Shown here one piece after another: positions 8,404 to 17,302 of a stretch of 36,691 nt of DNA; positions within the stretch are counted from its first letter, which is position 1; each line of letters starts with the position of its first letter. The DNA lies in contig WJKT01000087.1 in the NCBI GenBank assembly GCA_014728955.1, positions 1 to 36,691 on the forward strand. Reading direction: 5' to 3'. Below the pieces are notes generated by a model. The model made no database searches, had not been told where the DNA came from, and was given only the letters and a program-made list of their open reading frames with translations. The position numbers and the translations under genes were made by a program. This stretch comes from Candidatus Peregrinibacteria bacterium. GTDB lineage: Bacteria > Patescibacteriota > Gracilibacteria > UBA1369 > PNNO01.

Positions 8404-10805
8404 AGCCATTCCGGAACATACTGCGGCTTTGTTATTTCATCTATACCAAGAACCAAGTCAATGTCATCAGCATTGAATTTTCCACGGTATAAATCTTTAA
8501 TCTCGCCGCCGGCTGCAACAAATTGTTTAATTTGGTTATAGCCTTTGTAATATAGTAAATCTTTTGTAAATCCTCCGTGTTCAGCAGTATCTTCCAAACC
8601 GCGTTTTACCTTAAGCGCATTACGCCAAGCACGTTCAGGTGGGATTTTATAATCCAACATTTTTTCAAACACTTCAACAAACGAGTGTTTCAACGCATAA
8701 TCAACGGCGAGTACCAATGAAATAGAAACATAAAGATTCGTATCCTCATCACCTTTCTGATTGACAATATTGTACATCGCTAAACCTTCCTGTGTTTCCA
8801 AATAATTGGCAAGTCCTCTGTTAAACAATTCATAGTATTGCCCCTTACCGTTTTCCGCGGTCAAAATATGTGTTTCTATCTCATGGACAATAAGATTTTC
8901 AATGCGTTTTTCCGTAAACAAAGCCCCTTTTCTAATAAACAAACGGTTGTTTTTCCCTGCAATGGCATCGGAAACCATATGTTCTTTAATTTTAACCTGC
9001 CAATTTTTCAATCCATACTTATGAAAGACTTCATCCATAATTTTTTTAGCTTCGGGAGCTTCAATGGTTCCTTTTTCCTGTTTGTATGTCACCGATGTTT
9101 TGGTAATCCATTCACGTGCACGATCAACCATTTTGGTATCGGGAACACCAAAAAGCTGCTTGGAAGCGTTTGTAAACTCTTCAGCAAACCCTCTAAATTC
9201 AAGCAGGTGAATTTTTCGTTCAATTTCTTGCTTTTTCTTAGCAAACAATTTCCCTAATGTTGATTGGTCTGTGTTTATAGCGCTCAAATCACGTTTCAAT
9301 GCATACAAATCAAATTTCAATTCCGGATATATAAACTGTGGATTCTTTTTGAAGTTTTTAAAAAAGGCGTTTTTTTCATCTTCCAGATTTACTGGGCGCA
9401 AGTGGTACAGAAGCTTTAATTTTTCATCGATTTTGATCAGATGCTGATCTATTTCATGATAATTGATCGTCTTTTTCTTATCTCCGGTAGTTGTCGGCGT
9501 CTCTTTTTTCTCAATATTTACGGTTTTTGCCGTTGGTAAAACCGTTTCTCTATCTTTCCGTGACGGATCAATAAAAAAGTTTGAAAGATCACGACTCCCC
9601 ACGATGAGTTCATAATCTTGGTCGGTTATCTTTTCGATATCAACAACCGTCTGAATTCGCTCTCCTTCAATAGATAATTTTAATTTGGTGGTTGATTTTT
9701 CATCATCATATCCCTGATCATCATCAAGTAACCCGGCTTCTATTGCAAATCGTTCATCAATAACAGAGCGTTCTCGTCCGGAATCCATTTTCGCTGTTAC
9801 TCGCCTTGTTCCATCTTTCAAATAAATATCGACAATTTCTTCAATACCGATAACATTTTTACCAGATACATGATGGATATTTTTTTCAACAACATTTCCG
9901 AACATATCTTTTGCTATCCGCACACCTTTTGTGGGATTGGTTACTTTAACACCTTCAATACGTTGTAAGCGTTTTTTTAACGGAGCAAGATTGGCAATTT
10001 GTACACCAAGCCCCGCCCGAGCATTAATTTCAAGGAGTACCGGACCGGATGTTTTATCAATACAAATATCGGCCGCCATATATCCCAAATTAGTTATCAA
10101 CTGGCATTGTGAGGCGATCATCAATATGTCCTCCCAATAAGGAATCTTTAATCCTTTTATGGGCCCGACACCGGGAATATCATCAATGATTTTGTTTTTA
10201 TATGAAATAAATGTTGCCTCCCCTTTTGCAATATCAATACCGACTCCCACAGCCCCCAGATGCAAGTTAGCTTTACCCAATGATTCTTTTGTCGGCAATC
10301 GAAGCATCGCCATGACCGGGATAAGGTTGTGAACAACAACACGAATATCGGGGAGTCCTCGATAGGCATAATTTGCTAATGTTTCATGAGAAATAATCAA
10401 TTGTTCAAAAAACGCGCTATCCCCTACATTCGAAATCGAATATCGCCCATCAATAGTATCCGAAATATGATCTATTAAATACTCTTTATCAAGTTTTCTT
10501 CCCGATGCCGTTATCCACGTATTTTCGCGTCTGTTTACAATAGGAATAATACCTTCGCCCCCAAAACCATGATTAGGCTTAATAATAAAAGCGTTTGGCA
10601 ATGAAGAAAAATCAAACTTTTCCAATTCTTCTTTTGTACGAATCGAACCATATAACTTGGGAACGGGAATTCCACGAGCCGACAGAAACTTTTTGGTTTT
10701 CAGTTTATCATCAGCCAGTTTGATAGTTTTTTTCTTATTATATGGCCGAATATATTCTAAATTTCGAGCATTTAAGCCAAGCAGGCCTTTTCCATTAAAA
10801 AACAT
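8400..10805 (-). CDS. ATP-grasp ligase / RimB-like retropepsin / DUF1704 metallopeptidase fusion
   Basis: An 801-residue, three-enzyme fusion. Residues 1-300 match the alpha-L-glutamate-ligase-related ATP-grasp family (RNLEYIRPYNKKK, IIKPNHGFGGEGI, metal site LLEINARAG at 257-265); such enzymes join a carboxylate to an amine. Residues about 318-415 are a RimB-like retropepsin domain with catalytic DSG at 341-343 and the closing VGSRDLSNFFIDP. After a linker, residues about 448-795 form a DUF1704 metallopeptidase domain with HEIETH at 641-646 and TQEGLAMYN at 671-679. DUF1704 includes the eukaryotic tubulin carboxypeptidase MATCAP. Substrate unknown. It starts 9 bases after the 7TM gene, which carries the usual membrane partner of this ligase family. 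No signal peptide, so cytoplasmic. Confidence 0.88.
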   Translation of the reverse strand: MFFNGKGLLGLNARNLEYIRPYNKKKTIKLADDKLKTKKFLSARGIPVPKLYGSIRTKEELEKFDFSSLPNAFIIKPNHGFGGEGIIPIVNRRENTWITASGRKLDKEYLIDHISDTIDGRYSISNVGDSAFFEQLIISHETLANYAYRGLPDIRVVVHNLIPVMAMLRLPTKESLGKANLHLGAVGVGIDIAKGEATFISYKNKIIDDIPGVGPIKGLKIPYWEDILMIASQCQLITNLGYMAADICIDKTSGPVLLEINARAGLGVQIANLAPLKKRLQRIEGVKVTNPTKGVRIAKDMFGNVVEKNIHHVSGKNVIGIEEIVDIYLKDGTRRVTAKMDSGRERSVIDERFAIEAGLLDDDQGYDDEKSTTKLKLSIEGERIQTVVDIEKITDQDYELIVGSRDLSNFFIDPSRKDRETVLPTAKTVNIEKKETPTTTGDKKKTINYHEIDQHLIKIDEKLKLLYHLRPVNLEDEKNAFFKNFKKNPQFIYPELKFDLYALKRDLSAINTDQSTLGKLFAKKKQEIERKIHLLEFRGFAEEFTNASKQLFGVPDTKMVDRAREWITKTSVTYKQEKGTIEAPEAKKIMDEVFHKYGLKNWQVKIKEHMVSDAIAGKNNRLFIRKGALFTEKRIENLIVHEIETHILTAENGKGQYYELFNRGLANYLETQEGLAMYNIVNQKGDEDTNLYVSISLVLAVDYALKHSFVEVFEKMLDYKIPPERAWRNALKVKRGLEDTAEHGGFTKDLLYYKGYNQIKQFVAAGGEIKDLYRGKFNADDIDLVLGIDEITKPQYVPEWL

Positions 10806-10814
10806 AGATAACGG

Positions 10815-12383
10815 TTATTCCTCCTCCACATGCCGAAGCACTTCACGAAAACGGACGTATTCAAGTAACCGTAGCCCCGTCCATCTACCGAGGAAAATAT
10901 TAATAAAGATGATTAAAATAATAACTTCGGGATATGCCAACATAAACCCTTGCAGGGCGGTAAAATGTATTTTGAAAAGATACAGGTCAATTGCCCCGCC
11001 AATAACAATATATGCGACAATTGCAACAAATACGGTTTGCAAACTTAAGATAATTGCTTTTCTGAAGCCTTTCCCTCCCTGAACATTAACAAATTTTTCC
11101 GTTAATGTGCTTAAAATCAACATAGGGAAAATCGATAACGAATAGAACTGTGCATCAAATAAATTAAATCGAATAGAAATAATCAGCATAAAGAGAATAG
11201 CAATAGCAACCGATGTCAGCACAATAGCCATTCGCGGCACGTAAAGCAGCCTGTAGCGTTTTAAGACAGAACGAGCACCCGTTCCCACCAAAAATACAAT
11301 AAGAAGCGTTAAGAGCCCGAATTTTAATCCCAGAATCCAGAAAGTGAGTGTAATAATTGTCGGAGTATAAACGCCAAAGGTGGTAAGCCCCACAACTTGC
11401 TTCATAATAGAAACCATAGTGGCGATAACAGGCAGCATAAGAATAAGAATAACGGTATTTGCCGGAATACCGCTGTCAATCAAGTAATTCACAAAATAAG
11501 ACATAAAATTCCATAATTGGAGTTGCCCTGTTTGCGCATTGGTTAATTGATAATCGTATCCGTCTTTTTCCATGCGTTGAATAAATTCCTCTGCTGTTGC
11601 ACTTTCTATAAAGGCATAAATGGCAGCTTCTTTTGCCGAGACAATGTTGTCAGGCTTAAGCAGTTCATATTGACGTTGCAATTGAGCGGTAGCCTGATCA
11701 TCATCGGAAACAACCAAAATGGTCTTGTCATCAAACGTTAAGGGGTCTTCCAAGTCAGCTTGATTTTGCTTAACACGTGAAAGTGCATTAAGGCCGGAAT
11801 GCCCTTCCGTCCACACAATAATTTCATCAATTTTCTTTAAATTTCCGATAGCTTCGCTCAACTTACGTTCAAGAATTTCTTCAGTAATAAATTCAGTCGC
11901 GCTATCGTAACTTTCATATACCAAAATATCGGTATCTCTATCTCTCGCGTAGTTTTTAAATCCTTCAACCCTATCTTTGATATCCGCTTTATCGGTAATA
12001 AAAACAATAATCTTTTTATATACAAAAATGTCACGTATGATGGTTTTTGTTTCCGTTCCGTCGTTTGCAGAAAGTGTAATTGTCTTTTGTCCCAACGTCG
12101 TATAAGTATGTACAACTTCTCTCCCCTCTTTTTTATTGCCGTCGCCAAAATCCCAATTATATGTGATAGATGCATCTTCATCGGGATGTGTTGTCTTTGC
12201 GGCATCAAAAATAATATTCTTATCAATCTGAATAGATTCCGGAGCCGTCATTTGCACCTCAAACGTTACTTCTTCCGGAGTCGACTCTTCGATAGCGGGC
12301 GTATCTTGTGCATATACCGCAAGCGGGAGTACATATAATAGGAGCGCACCGGCAGCTACACATTTTTTTATTGTTCTAAACAT
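10815..12383 (-). CDS. Signal peptide-PKD-7TM protein of the 7TM-transglutaminase-like family
   Basis: A 522-residue membrane protein. A signal peptide (MFRTIKKC, hydrophobic core, cut near VYA-QD) leads into a PKD domain at about 35-108 with the hallmark WDFGDG. An unassigned alpha/beta external domain (about 110-285) follows, then seven membrane helices (about 300-505). The membrane part matches the 7TM domain usually fused to an inactive transglutaminase: GLTTFGVYTPTIITL, FPMLILSTLTEKF and LGRWTGLRLLEYVRFR. Here PKD plus the unassigned domain stand where the transglutaminase fold is normally found. An upstream ATG at 12416 would add 11 residues and overlap ilvE by 41 bases; ATG 12383 gives a cleaner signal peptide. 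The ligase fusion follows after 9 bases. Confidence 0.85.
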   Translation of the reverse strand: MFRTIKKCVAAGALLLYVLPLAVYAQDTPAIEESTPEEVTFEVQMTAPESIQIDKNIIFDAAKTTHPDEDASITYNWDFGDGNKKEGREVVHTYTTLGQKTITLSANDGTETKTIIRDIFVYKKIIVFITDKADIKDRVEGFKNYARDRDTDILVYESYDSATEFITEEILERKLSEAIGNLKKIDEIIVWTEGHSGLNALSRVKQNQADLEDPLTFDDKTILVVSDDDQATAQLQRQYELLKPDNIVSAKEAAIYAFIESATAEEFIQRMEKDGYDYQLTNAQTGQLQLWNFMSYFVNYLIDSGIPANTVILILMLPVIATMVSIMKQVVGLTTFGVYTPTIITLTFWILGLKFGLLTLLIVFLVGTGARSVLKRYRLLYVPRMAIVLTSVAIAILFMLIISIRFNLFDAQFYSLSIFPMLILSTLTEKFVNVQGGKGFRKAIILSLQTVFVAIVAYIVIGGAIDLYLFKIHFTALQGFMLAYPEVIILIIFINIFLGRWTGLRLLEYVRFREVLRHVEEE

Positions 12384-13281
12384 AGTAAAGCCAATTAGTA
12401 GACAGAATATCTTCACCGTTGATTATACCAGTAAATCGAGATTTTAAAGAATGAGTTACAGGACCAATATTTTCATTCCCTATACTTACCTTGTCAATCA
12501 CCCGAACCGGAGTAATTTCTGCAGCGGTTCCGGTAAGAAAAACTTCATCTGCTTGTTTCAGTTCATCGGGAGTAATTGTTTGTTCATGAACCGGTATATT
12601 CATTTCATCCGCAAGCTGCATAATTGTATCGCGCGTTATTCCTTTTAAAACAGTCTTCGTTGAAGGAGTAAACAATTCGCCGTTACGAACCATAAATACA
12701 TTTTCCCCGGGTCCTTCGGCAATATTCCCTTCTCCGTCAAGCAAAAGCGCTTCATCGTAACCGTGATGAGCACTTTCCAGTCCCGCTAAAATGGAATTTG
12801 TATAATGACCGCATATTTTCGCTTGTATATCGGTTGTTTGCGGATGGATCCTCCGATATGAAGAAATATGCAGCCGAATGGTTTCTTCTCCGAGATACGA
12901 TCCCCATGGCCAACAGGCAATGCATACATGAAGCGGTGCTCCGGTAGGAAGCAACCCCATTTTCCCATATCCGTAAAAAATGAGCGGCCTGATATAACCG
13001 TTTTTTAATGCATTTCTCTGTACGGTTAATGTTAACGCATCAATGAGTTCATCATGGGTATATGGCACTTCCATTTTCAGCACCGATGCCGAATACAGTA
13101 AGCGTTTTATATGCTCCCGTGGTCGAAAAAGAGCCACTCTCCCTTTAGCGGTTTGATAACATCGGATACCTTCAAACACACCTCCTCCGTAGTGAAGACT
13201 GTGTGAAAGTACATGAATTTTTGCCTTTTCCCACGGGATTGATTCCCCGTCCATCCAAATATATTTTGTTGGCTCAATCAT
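12376..13281 (-). CDS. ilvE: Branched-chain amino acid aminotransferase (class IV PLP)
   Basis: A 301-residue fold-type IV aminotransferase. It should move amino groups between branched-chain amino acids and 2-oxoglutarate. The PLP lysine is K155 in DIQAKICGHYTNSILA; YIRPLIFYG, EGPGENVFMV and the phosphate-binding FLTGTAAEITPV are all present. The frame stays open upstream to 13335, but the ATG at 13281 gives the expected MIEPTKYIWMDGE. D-amino-acid or aminodeoxychorismate members share this fold, but the overall pattern favours IlvE. It overlaps the 7TM gene by 8 bases and appears to head that operon, so it may supply or balance amino acids for the downstream ligase. That link is inferred. 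Confidence 0.9.
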   Translation of the reverse strand: MIEPTKYIWMDGESIPWEKAKIHVLSHSLHYGGGVFEGIRCYQTAKGRVALFRPREHIKRLLYSASVLKMEVPYTHDELIDALTLTVQRNALKNGYIRPLIFYGYGKMGLLPTGAPLHVCIACWPWGSYLGEETIRLHISSYRRIHPQTTDIQAKICGHYTNSILAGLESAHHGYDEALLLDGEGNIAEGPGENVFMVRNGELFTPSTKTVLKGITRDTIMQLADEMNIPVHEQTITPDELKQADEVFLTGTAAEITPVRVIDKVSIGNENIGPVTHSLKSRFTGIINGEDILSTNWLYYV

Positions 13282-13352
13282 AGTAATTATTACAAAGTCA
13301 ACCCGGATCGTATCAAATGTACCTGGAAAACTCAATAAAGCATGGTGCTTCT

Positions 13353-13381
13353 TTGCATTTTAGGTCTATTTTTGCTATAAT
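13353..13381 (+). promoter_or_regulatory. Extended -10 promoter for the Ig/Fn3 surface protein
   Basis: A TGC extension (13373-13375) directly precedes a perfect TATAAT (13376-13381). A weak -35, TTGCAT (13353-13358), lies 17 bases upstream. The predicted start near 13388 leaves about 25 bases of leader. The region is the divergent gap between ilvE and this gene. Confidence 0.5.
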
Positions 13382-13412
13382 TATATGAATTTATAAGAGA
13401 AAAACTGTGCAT

Positions 13413-15596
13413 ATGAAAAAAATCTATACAAAACTCATTTCCGTTATCGCATTTGCTGCGCTTTTAATTACGCAAAACAGTGCGGTTTTTGCCGCGGCTA
13501 ACCCTTTTACTGTTGAAGCATATGGCATCGACACCATTGCCGGGTATACCGCTCATATTTATTCATCAAAGACACTCCCCGGAAAAACTGTACATTTTTA
13601 TGTTGAGAAACCAAATGGGAACACACTTTCCATACCCGTAGAATCGGATGAGACAGGGGTGGCGGAATTTGATCTCTATGATTATCATACGAAAAAAGCG
13701 GGAACCTACAGCGTTTCGGCACAATTGGAAGGCGGAAAAGAAGGTCCAACCAATACATTTTATGTTTTTCCCGATGAGATTTCTTCAATGGAATCAACAG
13801 TTGAAGCGTCATCACTTCTTGCTACCGCAAACGGAATTGATAAAATTTATATAACCATTACGCTCAGCGATAAACACGGTAATCCCATTAAAGGACACGA
13901 AGTAGAAGTTGTTTCAAGCCGAATGGCAGATTCGGTACAACGTATTTCTGAACAACAATTCACCGATAAGAACGGTGAAATTATCTTTTGCGTTTCATCT
14001 GACAAAGAAGGGGTTGCAATCTACTCTTTCTTAGACACTACAGCTAATACTGTTTTAGATAAACGACTGGAAATTGCATATAGTCTTCCCTCAAATGTGG
14101 GGGGCTTTGTTCCAACGGCGTATGCCGCAGCAGGAGAAGTAGAACGATTTATTTTTGAAGATCTTCCCGCTTCGATTACCGCAAATGCTGATGTTGGATT
14201 TTCCTTAACCGCTGTTGATTCAGAAGGAGATGCCGTCCCTAATTATGCAGGAACCGTACATTTTTCCGCTGAAGGAACCAATAGTGTTTATGCGTCGCTT
14301 CCAAATGATTATACTTTTGACGTTGATCTGGATAGCGGTAGTCATAATTTCAGCGGTGTTCAGTCACTTAATTTTGCTCAAGAAGGAATATATACTATTG
14401 TCGCCACTGATCTTGATGATTTTACCATTAGAGGTGAAACAGAGATAACCGTTGGAGCCTCTTCAACACAACATCAAGACGATGATACTCCCGATACCGA
14501 AGGGTCAACCGACAGTTTAGCTATTACAAGCCCGACTTCCGGAACATACAGCAGTAATGAACTGGTTATTAACGGGACAGCTCCACTTGTCGGAGCAACC
14601 ATCCAAATTTTCGATAATGATACAAATATCGGATCAGCTGAAGTAGATACCGATAATACATTTTCGTACGAACCATCAATTGTGGTGGAAGGAGAACATA
14701 CCTTTTTTGTTGTCATGCAAGATGAAGACGGAACTATTTTAGACACATCGGATGATGTAACTATCAGTATAGATACTTCTCCACCTGTCGTTGAAAATAT
14801 TGAATTTTCACCATCTTCAGGCATACAAACAGGTGATATTATAGATATTATTGTTACTTCCGAACCAACCGTATTCCAAGGTGCCGTCGTCTTTGACGTT
14901 GATATTGCGGAACTTGAACAAGATGCGACTGATGAAACAAAGTATGTGGCATCAATCCAGGCCCCTTCAGAACCGGGGACCTACCCTCTTGATGTTATTC
15001 TTGTTGACGAACTCGGCAATGAAGGAGCATATGAAGACATTGCAACTATTGAAATCGATGATGATGGTGGAACAACCATTAATGGAGATGCCGAAAACGA
15101 ACCTATGGAAGATGAAGACACGGAGCAAGAAGAAAATGAAGCTCCCTCTGATGTGTTTGGTGTAAAAGCAACATCCTCAGATAAAAAAGTAACCTTGTCA
15201 TGGCAACCATCCACAGATGATTCTGCCGTAGACCACTACACTATTTTTTACGGATTAACACCGGCCAATCTTACACAACAGGTTGATACGTTTGATAACA
15301 GAACAACGTGGTATATCCCGGAGCTGACCAATGGGAACGAATATTTCTTTTCGATTGTCGCCGTTGACGATGAAGGAATGGAAAGTGAAAACATGAGCAG
15401 CATTATTAGTGCAATACCTTTCAGCCCTGCTCCCGTGTTTGTCCCTCCTGAGCCACAACCTCAGCCGGTTACCGACGTTCAATACAAACCCGTCGCACCA
15501 ACCATGCAATCAACCGGTCCCGAAGAAGTATGGTTTGTACTGCTTTCTTTAGTACTCGCACAGCTTTACTTTAAGTTTAAGAAGAAAGTATGCTAA
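13413..15596 (+). CDS. Large secreted Ig-like/Fn3 surface protein with C-terminal anchor
   Basis: A 727-residue exported protein. The signal peptide (MKKIYTKLISVIAFAALLI, cut near VFA-AA) is followed by several beta-sandwich modules. These include an invasin/Big_1-like domain at about 125-225 (ITLSDKHGNPIKGHEVE), further Ig-like segments at about 240-345, 375-465 and 470-555, an acidic linker, and a fibronectin type III domain at about 585-675. A proline-rich spacer, the short motif TGPE (about 701-704), one hydrophobic helix and a basic tail KFKKKVC end it. That ending looks like a sorting or anchoring signal. An in-frame GTG at 13407 would add only two residues, so ATG 13413 is preferred. 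Likely surface adhesion or structure; ligand unknown. Confidence 0.82.
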   Translation: MKKIYTKLISVIAFAALLITQNSAVFAAANPFTVEAYGIDTIAGYTAHIYSSKTLPGKTVHFYVEKPNGNTLSIPVESDETGVAEFDLYDYHTKKAGTYSVSAQLEGGKEGPTNTFYVFPDEISSMESTVEASSLLATANGIDKIYITITLSDKHGNPIKGHEVEVVSSRMADSVQRISEQQFTDKNGEIIFCVSSDKEGVAIYSFLDTTANTVLDKRLEIAYSLPSNVGGFVPTAYAAAGEVERFIFEDLPASITANADVGFSLTAVDSEGDAVPNYAGTVHFSAEGTNSVYASLPNDYTFDVDLDSGSHNFSGVQSLNFAQEGIYTIVATDLDDFTIRGETEITVGASSTQHQDDDTPDTEGSTDSLAITSPTSGTYSSNELVINGTAPLVGATIQIFDNDTNIGSAEVDTDNTFSYEPSIVVEGEHTFFVVMQDEDGTILDTSDDVTISIDTSPPVVENIEFSPSSGIQTGDIIDIIVTSEPTVFQGAVVFDVDIAELEQDATDETKYVASIQAPSEPGTYPLDVILVDELGNEGAYEDIATIEIDDDGGTTINGDAENEPMEDEDTEQEENEAPSDVFGVKATSSDKKVTLSWQPSTDDSAVDHYTIFYGLTPANLTQQVDTFDNRTTWYIPELTNGNEYFFSIVAVDDEGMESENMSSIISAIPFSPAPVFVPPEPQPQPVTDVQYKPVAPTMQSTGPEEVWFVLLSLVLAQLYFKFKKKVC

Positions 15597-15599
15597 AAT
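15591..15599 (+). promoter_or_regulatory. Extended -10 element upstream of the YggT gene
   Basis: TGC-TAAAAT at 15591-15599 matches the extended -10 pattern seen at other genes here. It overlaps the stop codon of the surface protein gene. Only a poor -35 (TTAAGT, 15571-15576) is seen. The predicted start near 15606 lies about 37 bases before the ATG at 15643. Confidence 0.35.
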
Positions 15600-15642
15600 C
15601 TGCTTTGGTGTTCAAACGTTACTTAAAGCAGAACATATAACT

Positions 15643-15903
15643 ATGCAAGCATACATCGCACTTTTTATCGACATTTTAGGTGAAATCATCATCTTGGCGA
15701 TTTTGATCAGAGTCATCATGTCATGGATTCGTCCCATGGGCGCACGCGGCACGTTCGGCACGTTTGTTTTTGAAATCACCGAACCGCTCTTGTCGTTTTT
15801 CAGAAAAATCATTCCCCGTATCGGTATGATTGATATATCTCCTATTGTAGCGTTGTTTGCCATAGAAATTGTACGCTCTCTTTTATTGAGTCTCTTGATG
15901 TAA
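15643..15903 (+). CDS. YggT-family membrane protein
   Basis: An 86-residue protein with two hydrophobic segments (about 5-28 and 65-86) around the typical YggT loop: ILIRVIMSWIRPMG, then EITEPLLSFFRKIIPRIGMIDISPI in two parts. Its length fits a single YGGT repeat. YggT proteins sit in the inner membrane; they are linked to membrane and cell-division processes in several bacteria, but their biochemical role is unclear. It starts 46 bases after the surface protein and ends 9 bases before cysS, so it is probably co-transcribed with cysS. Confidence 0.88.
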   Translation: MQAYIALFIDILGEIIILAILIRVIMSWIRPMGARGTFGTFVFEITEPLLSFFRKIIPRIGMIDISPIVALFAIEIVRSLLLSLLM

Positions 15904-15912
15904 TTTTTACGT

Positions 15913-17301
15913 ATGATATCAATATATAATACCTTAAACAGAACAAAAGAAGCTTTTGCTCCTATTAGAAAGAAACACGTGGGAATATATTTATGTGGCC
16001 CCACGGTGTACGATAATGCACATTTGGGGCATGGAAGAAGTGCCGTCGCCTTTGATATTATTCGTCGTTACTTTATTTATAAAGGATATAAAGTGAATTT
16101 TATATCAAATTATACCGATATTGATGACAAAATGATTAATCATGCCGTGGAGAAAAAAATACGAGTTTCCGAATTGGCCGAACTGGTTATTCCCCATTAC
16201 GTTAAAGATTACTCAAATCTCAATGTCTTGCCGGCGACAAAACACCCACGCGCAACCGATTATGTCCCGCAAATCATTGAGCTCATTAAGCAACTTGAAG
16301 ACCAAGGAGCGACATATGAGCTTGAAGACGGCATCTATTTTAATATAAAAACGTTTCCCGATTACGGAAAACTATCTAATCAAAATATTGATGATCTTCA
16401 AATGGGTGCACGTGTGGATGTTAATAAAGAAAAAAAGAATCCACAGGATTTTGCGCTTTGGAAAAAAGAAAAACCCGGTGAACCATCTTGGGACAGCCCT
16501 TGGGGCAAAGGAAGACCCGGCTGGCATATTGAATGTAGTGCTATGAGTATGGATATTTTGGGTGAAACCTTTGACATTCATGCCGGTGGCGCAGATCTTG
16601 TTTTCCCTCACCATGACTGTGAAATAGCGCAAAGCGAATGTGCAACCAATAAACCATTTGCACATTATTGGATGCATAACGGATTTATAAATATCAATAA
16701 AGAGAAAATGTCCAAATCCTTGGGTAATTTTATAACGCTCAAAGATCTTTTTAAAGAATATTCGGGAGACGTCATACGATTTTTATATTTACAGACCCAC
16801 TACCGATCCCCTATTAATTTTTCTTCGGATTTATTGGAACAATCGGTTAATACACTGCAACGTATTCATGATTTTGTCCGCACTTTGGAAAACATACAAA
16901 ATCCGGGAACACTGCATCCCCTGGTGCAAAAAGAAATTGATACTCTGCTTGCAACATTTAAAGAGCGAATGGACGATGATTTTGATACTCCCGAGGCACT
17001 TGCCGCTTTGTTTGAATTCATCAAAGCAGTATATGTTCTTCATAAGAGATCTCCTCTTACAACCAATGATGCAAAAGAAATTTTGGGCGCACTACGCTCA
17101 ATCGATGAGGTTTTTGCCGTTATTTTCACAAAAGAGAAAGAAACGCTTTCAGATGAACTGATGCATCTTATTGGCAATCGTGAAAAAGCGCGAGAAGAAA
17201 AAGATTGGGAAACATCCGACAAAATCCGCGAAACGCTCAAAAAGAAAGGTGTTATTGTTGAAGACACCCCCGAAGGAACCGTATGGAAAAAAACAAACTG
17301 A
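15913..17301 (+). CDS. cysS: Cysteinyl-tRNA synthetase
   Basis: Charges tRNA-Cys with cysteine. At 462 residues it is of normal length. The class I signatures are clear: HLGH at 37-40 in the HIGH position within CGPTVYDNAHLGHGRS, and KMSKSLGNF later on. The zinc ligands that select cysteine are visible as C28, the cysteine of WHIECSAMSMD, and the HHDCE group. The C-terminal helical region (about 320-462) includes the RE/KDW segment typical of the family. The ATG at 15913 gives a canonical N-terminus. The stop is one base short of the convergent murC stop, so there is no room for a separate terminator. Confidence 0.97.
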   Translation: MISIYNTLNRTKEAFAPIRKKHVGIYLCGPTVYDNAHLGHGRSAVAFDIIRRYFIYKGYKVNFISNYTDIDDKMINHAVEKKIRVSELAELVIPHYVKDYSNLNVLPATKHPRATDYVPQIIELIKQLEDQGATYELEDGIYFNIKTFPDYGKLSNQNIDDLQMGARVDVNKEKKNPQDFALWKKEKPGEPSWDSPWGKGRPGWHIECSAMSMDILGETFDIHAGGADLVFPHHDCEIAQSECATNKPFAHYWMHNGFININKEKMSKSLGNFITLKDLFKEYSGDVIRFLYLQTHYRSPINFSSDLLEQSVNTLQRIHDFVRTLENIQNPGTLHPLVQKEIDTLLATFKERMDDDFDTPEALAALFEFIKAVYVLHKRSPLTTNDAKEILGALRSIDEVFAVIFTKEKETLSDELMHLIGNREKAREEKDWETSDKIRETLKKKGVIVEDTPEGTVWKKTN

Positions 17302-17302
17302 T

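Noticed and set aside
12384..12416. Longer start for the 7TM protein
   Set aside because: It would deepen the overlap with ilvE and place 11 residues ahead of a signal peptide that is already complete from 12383.
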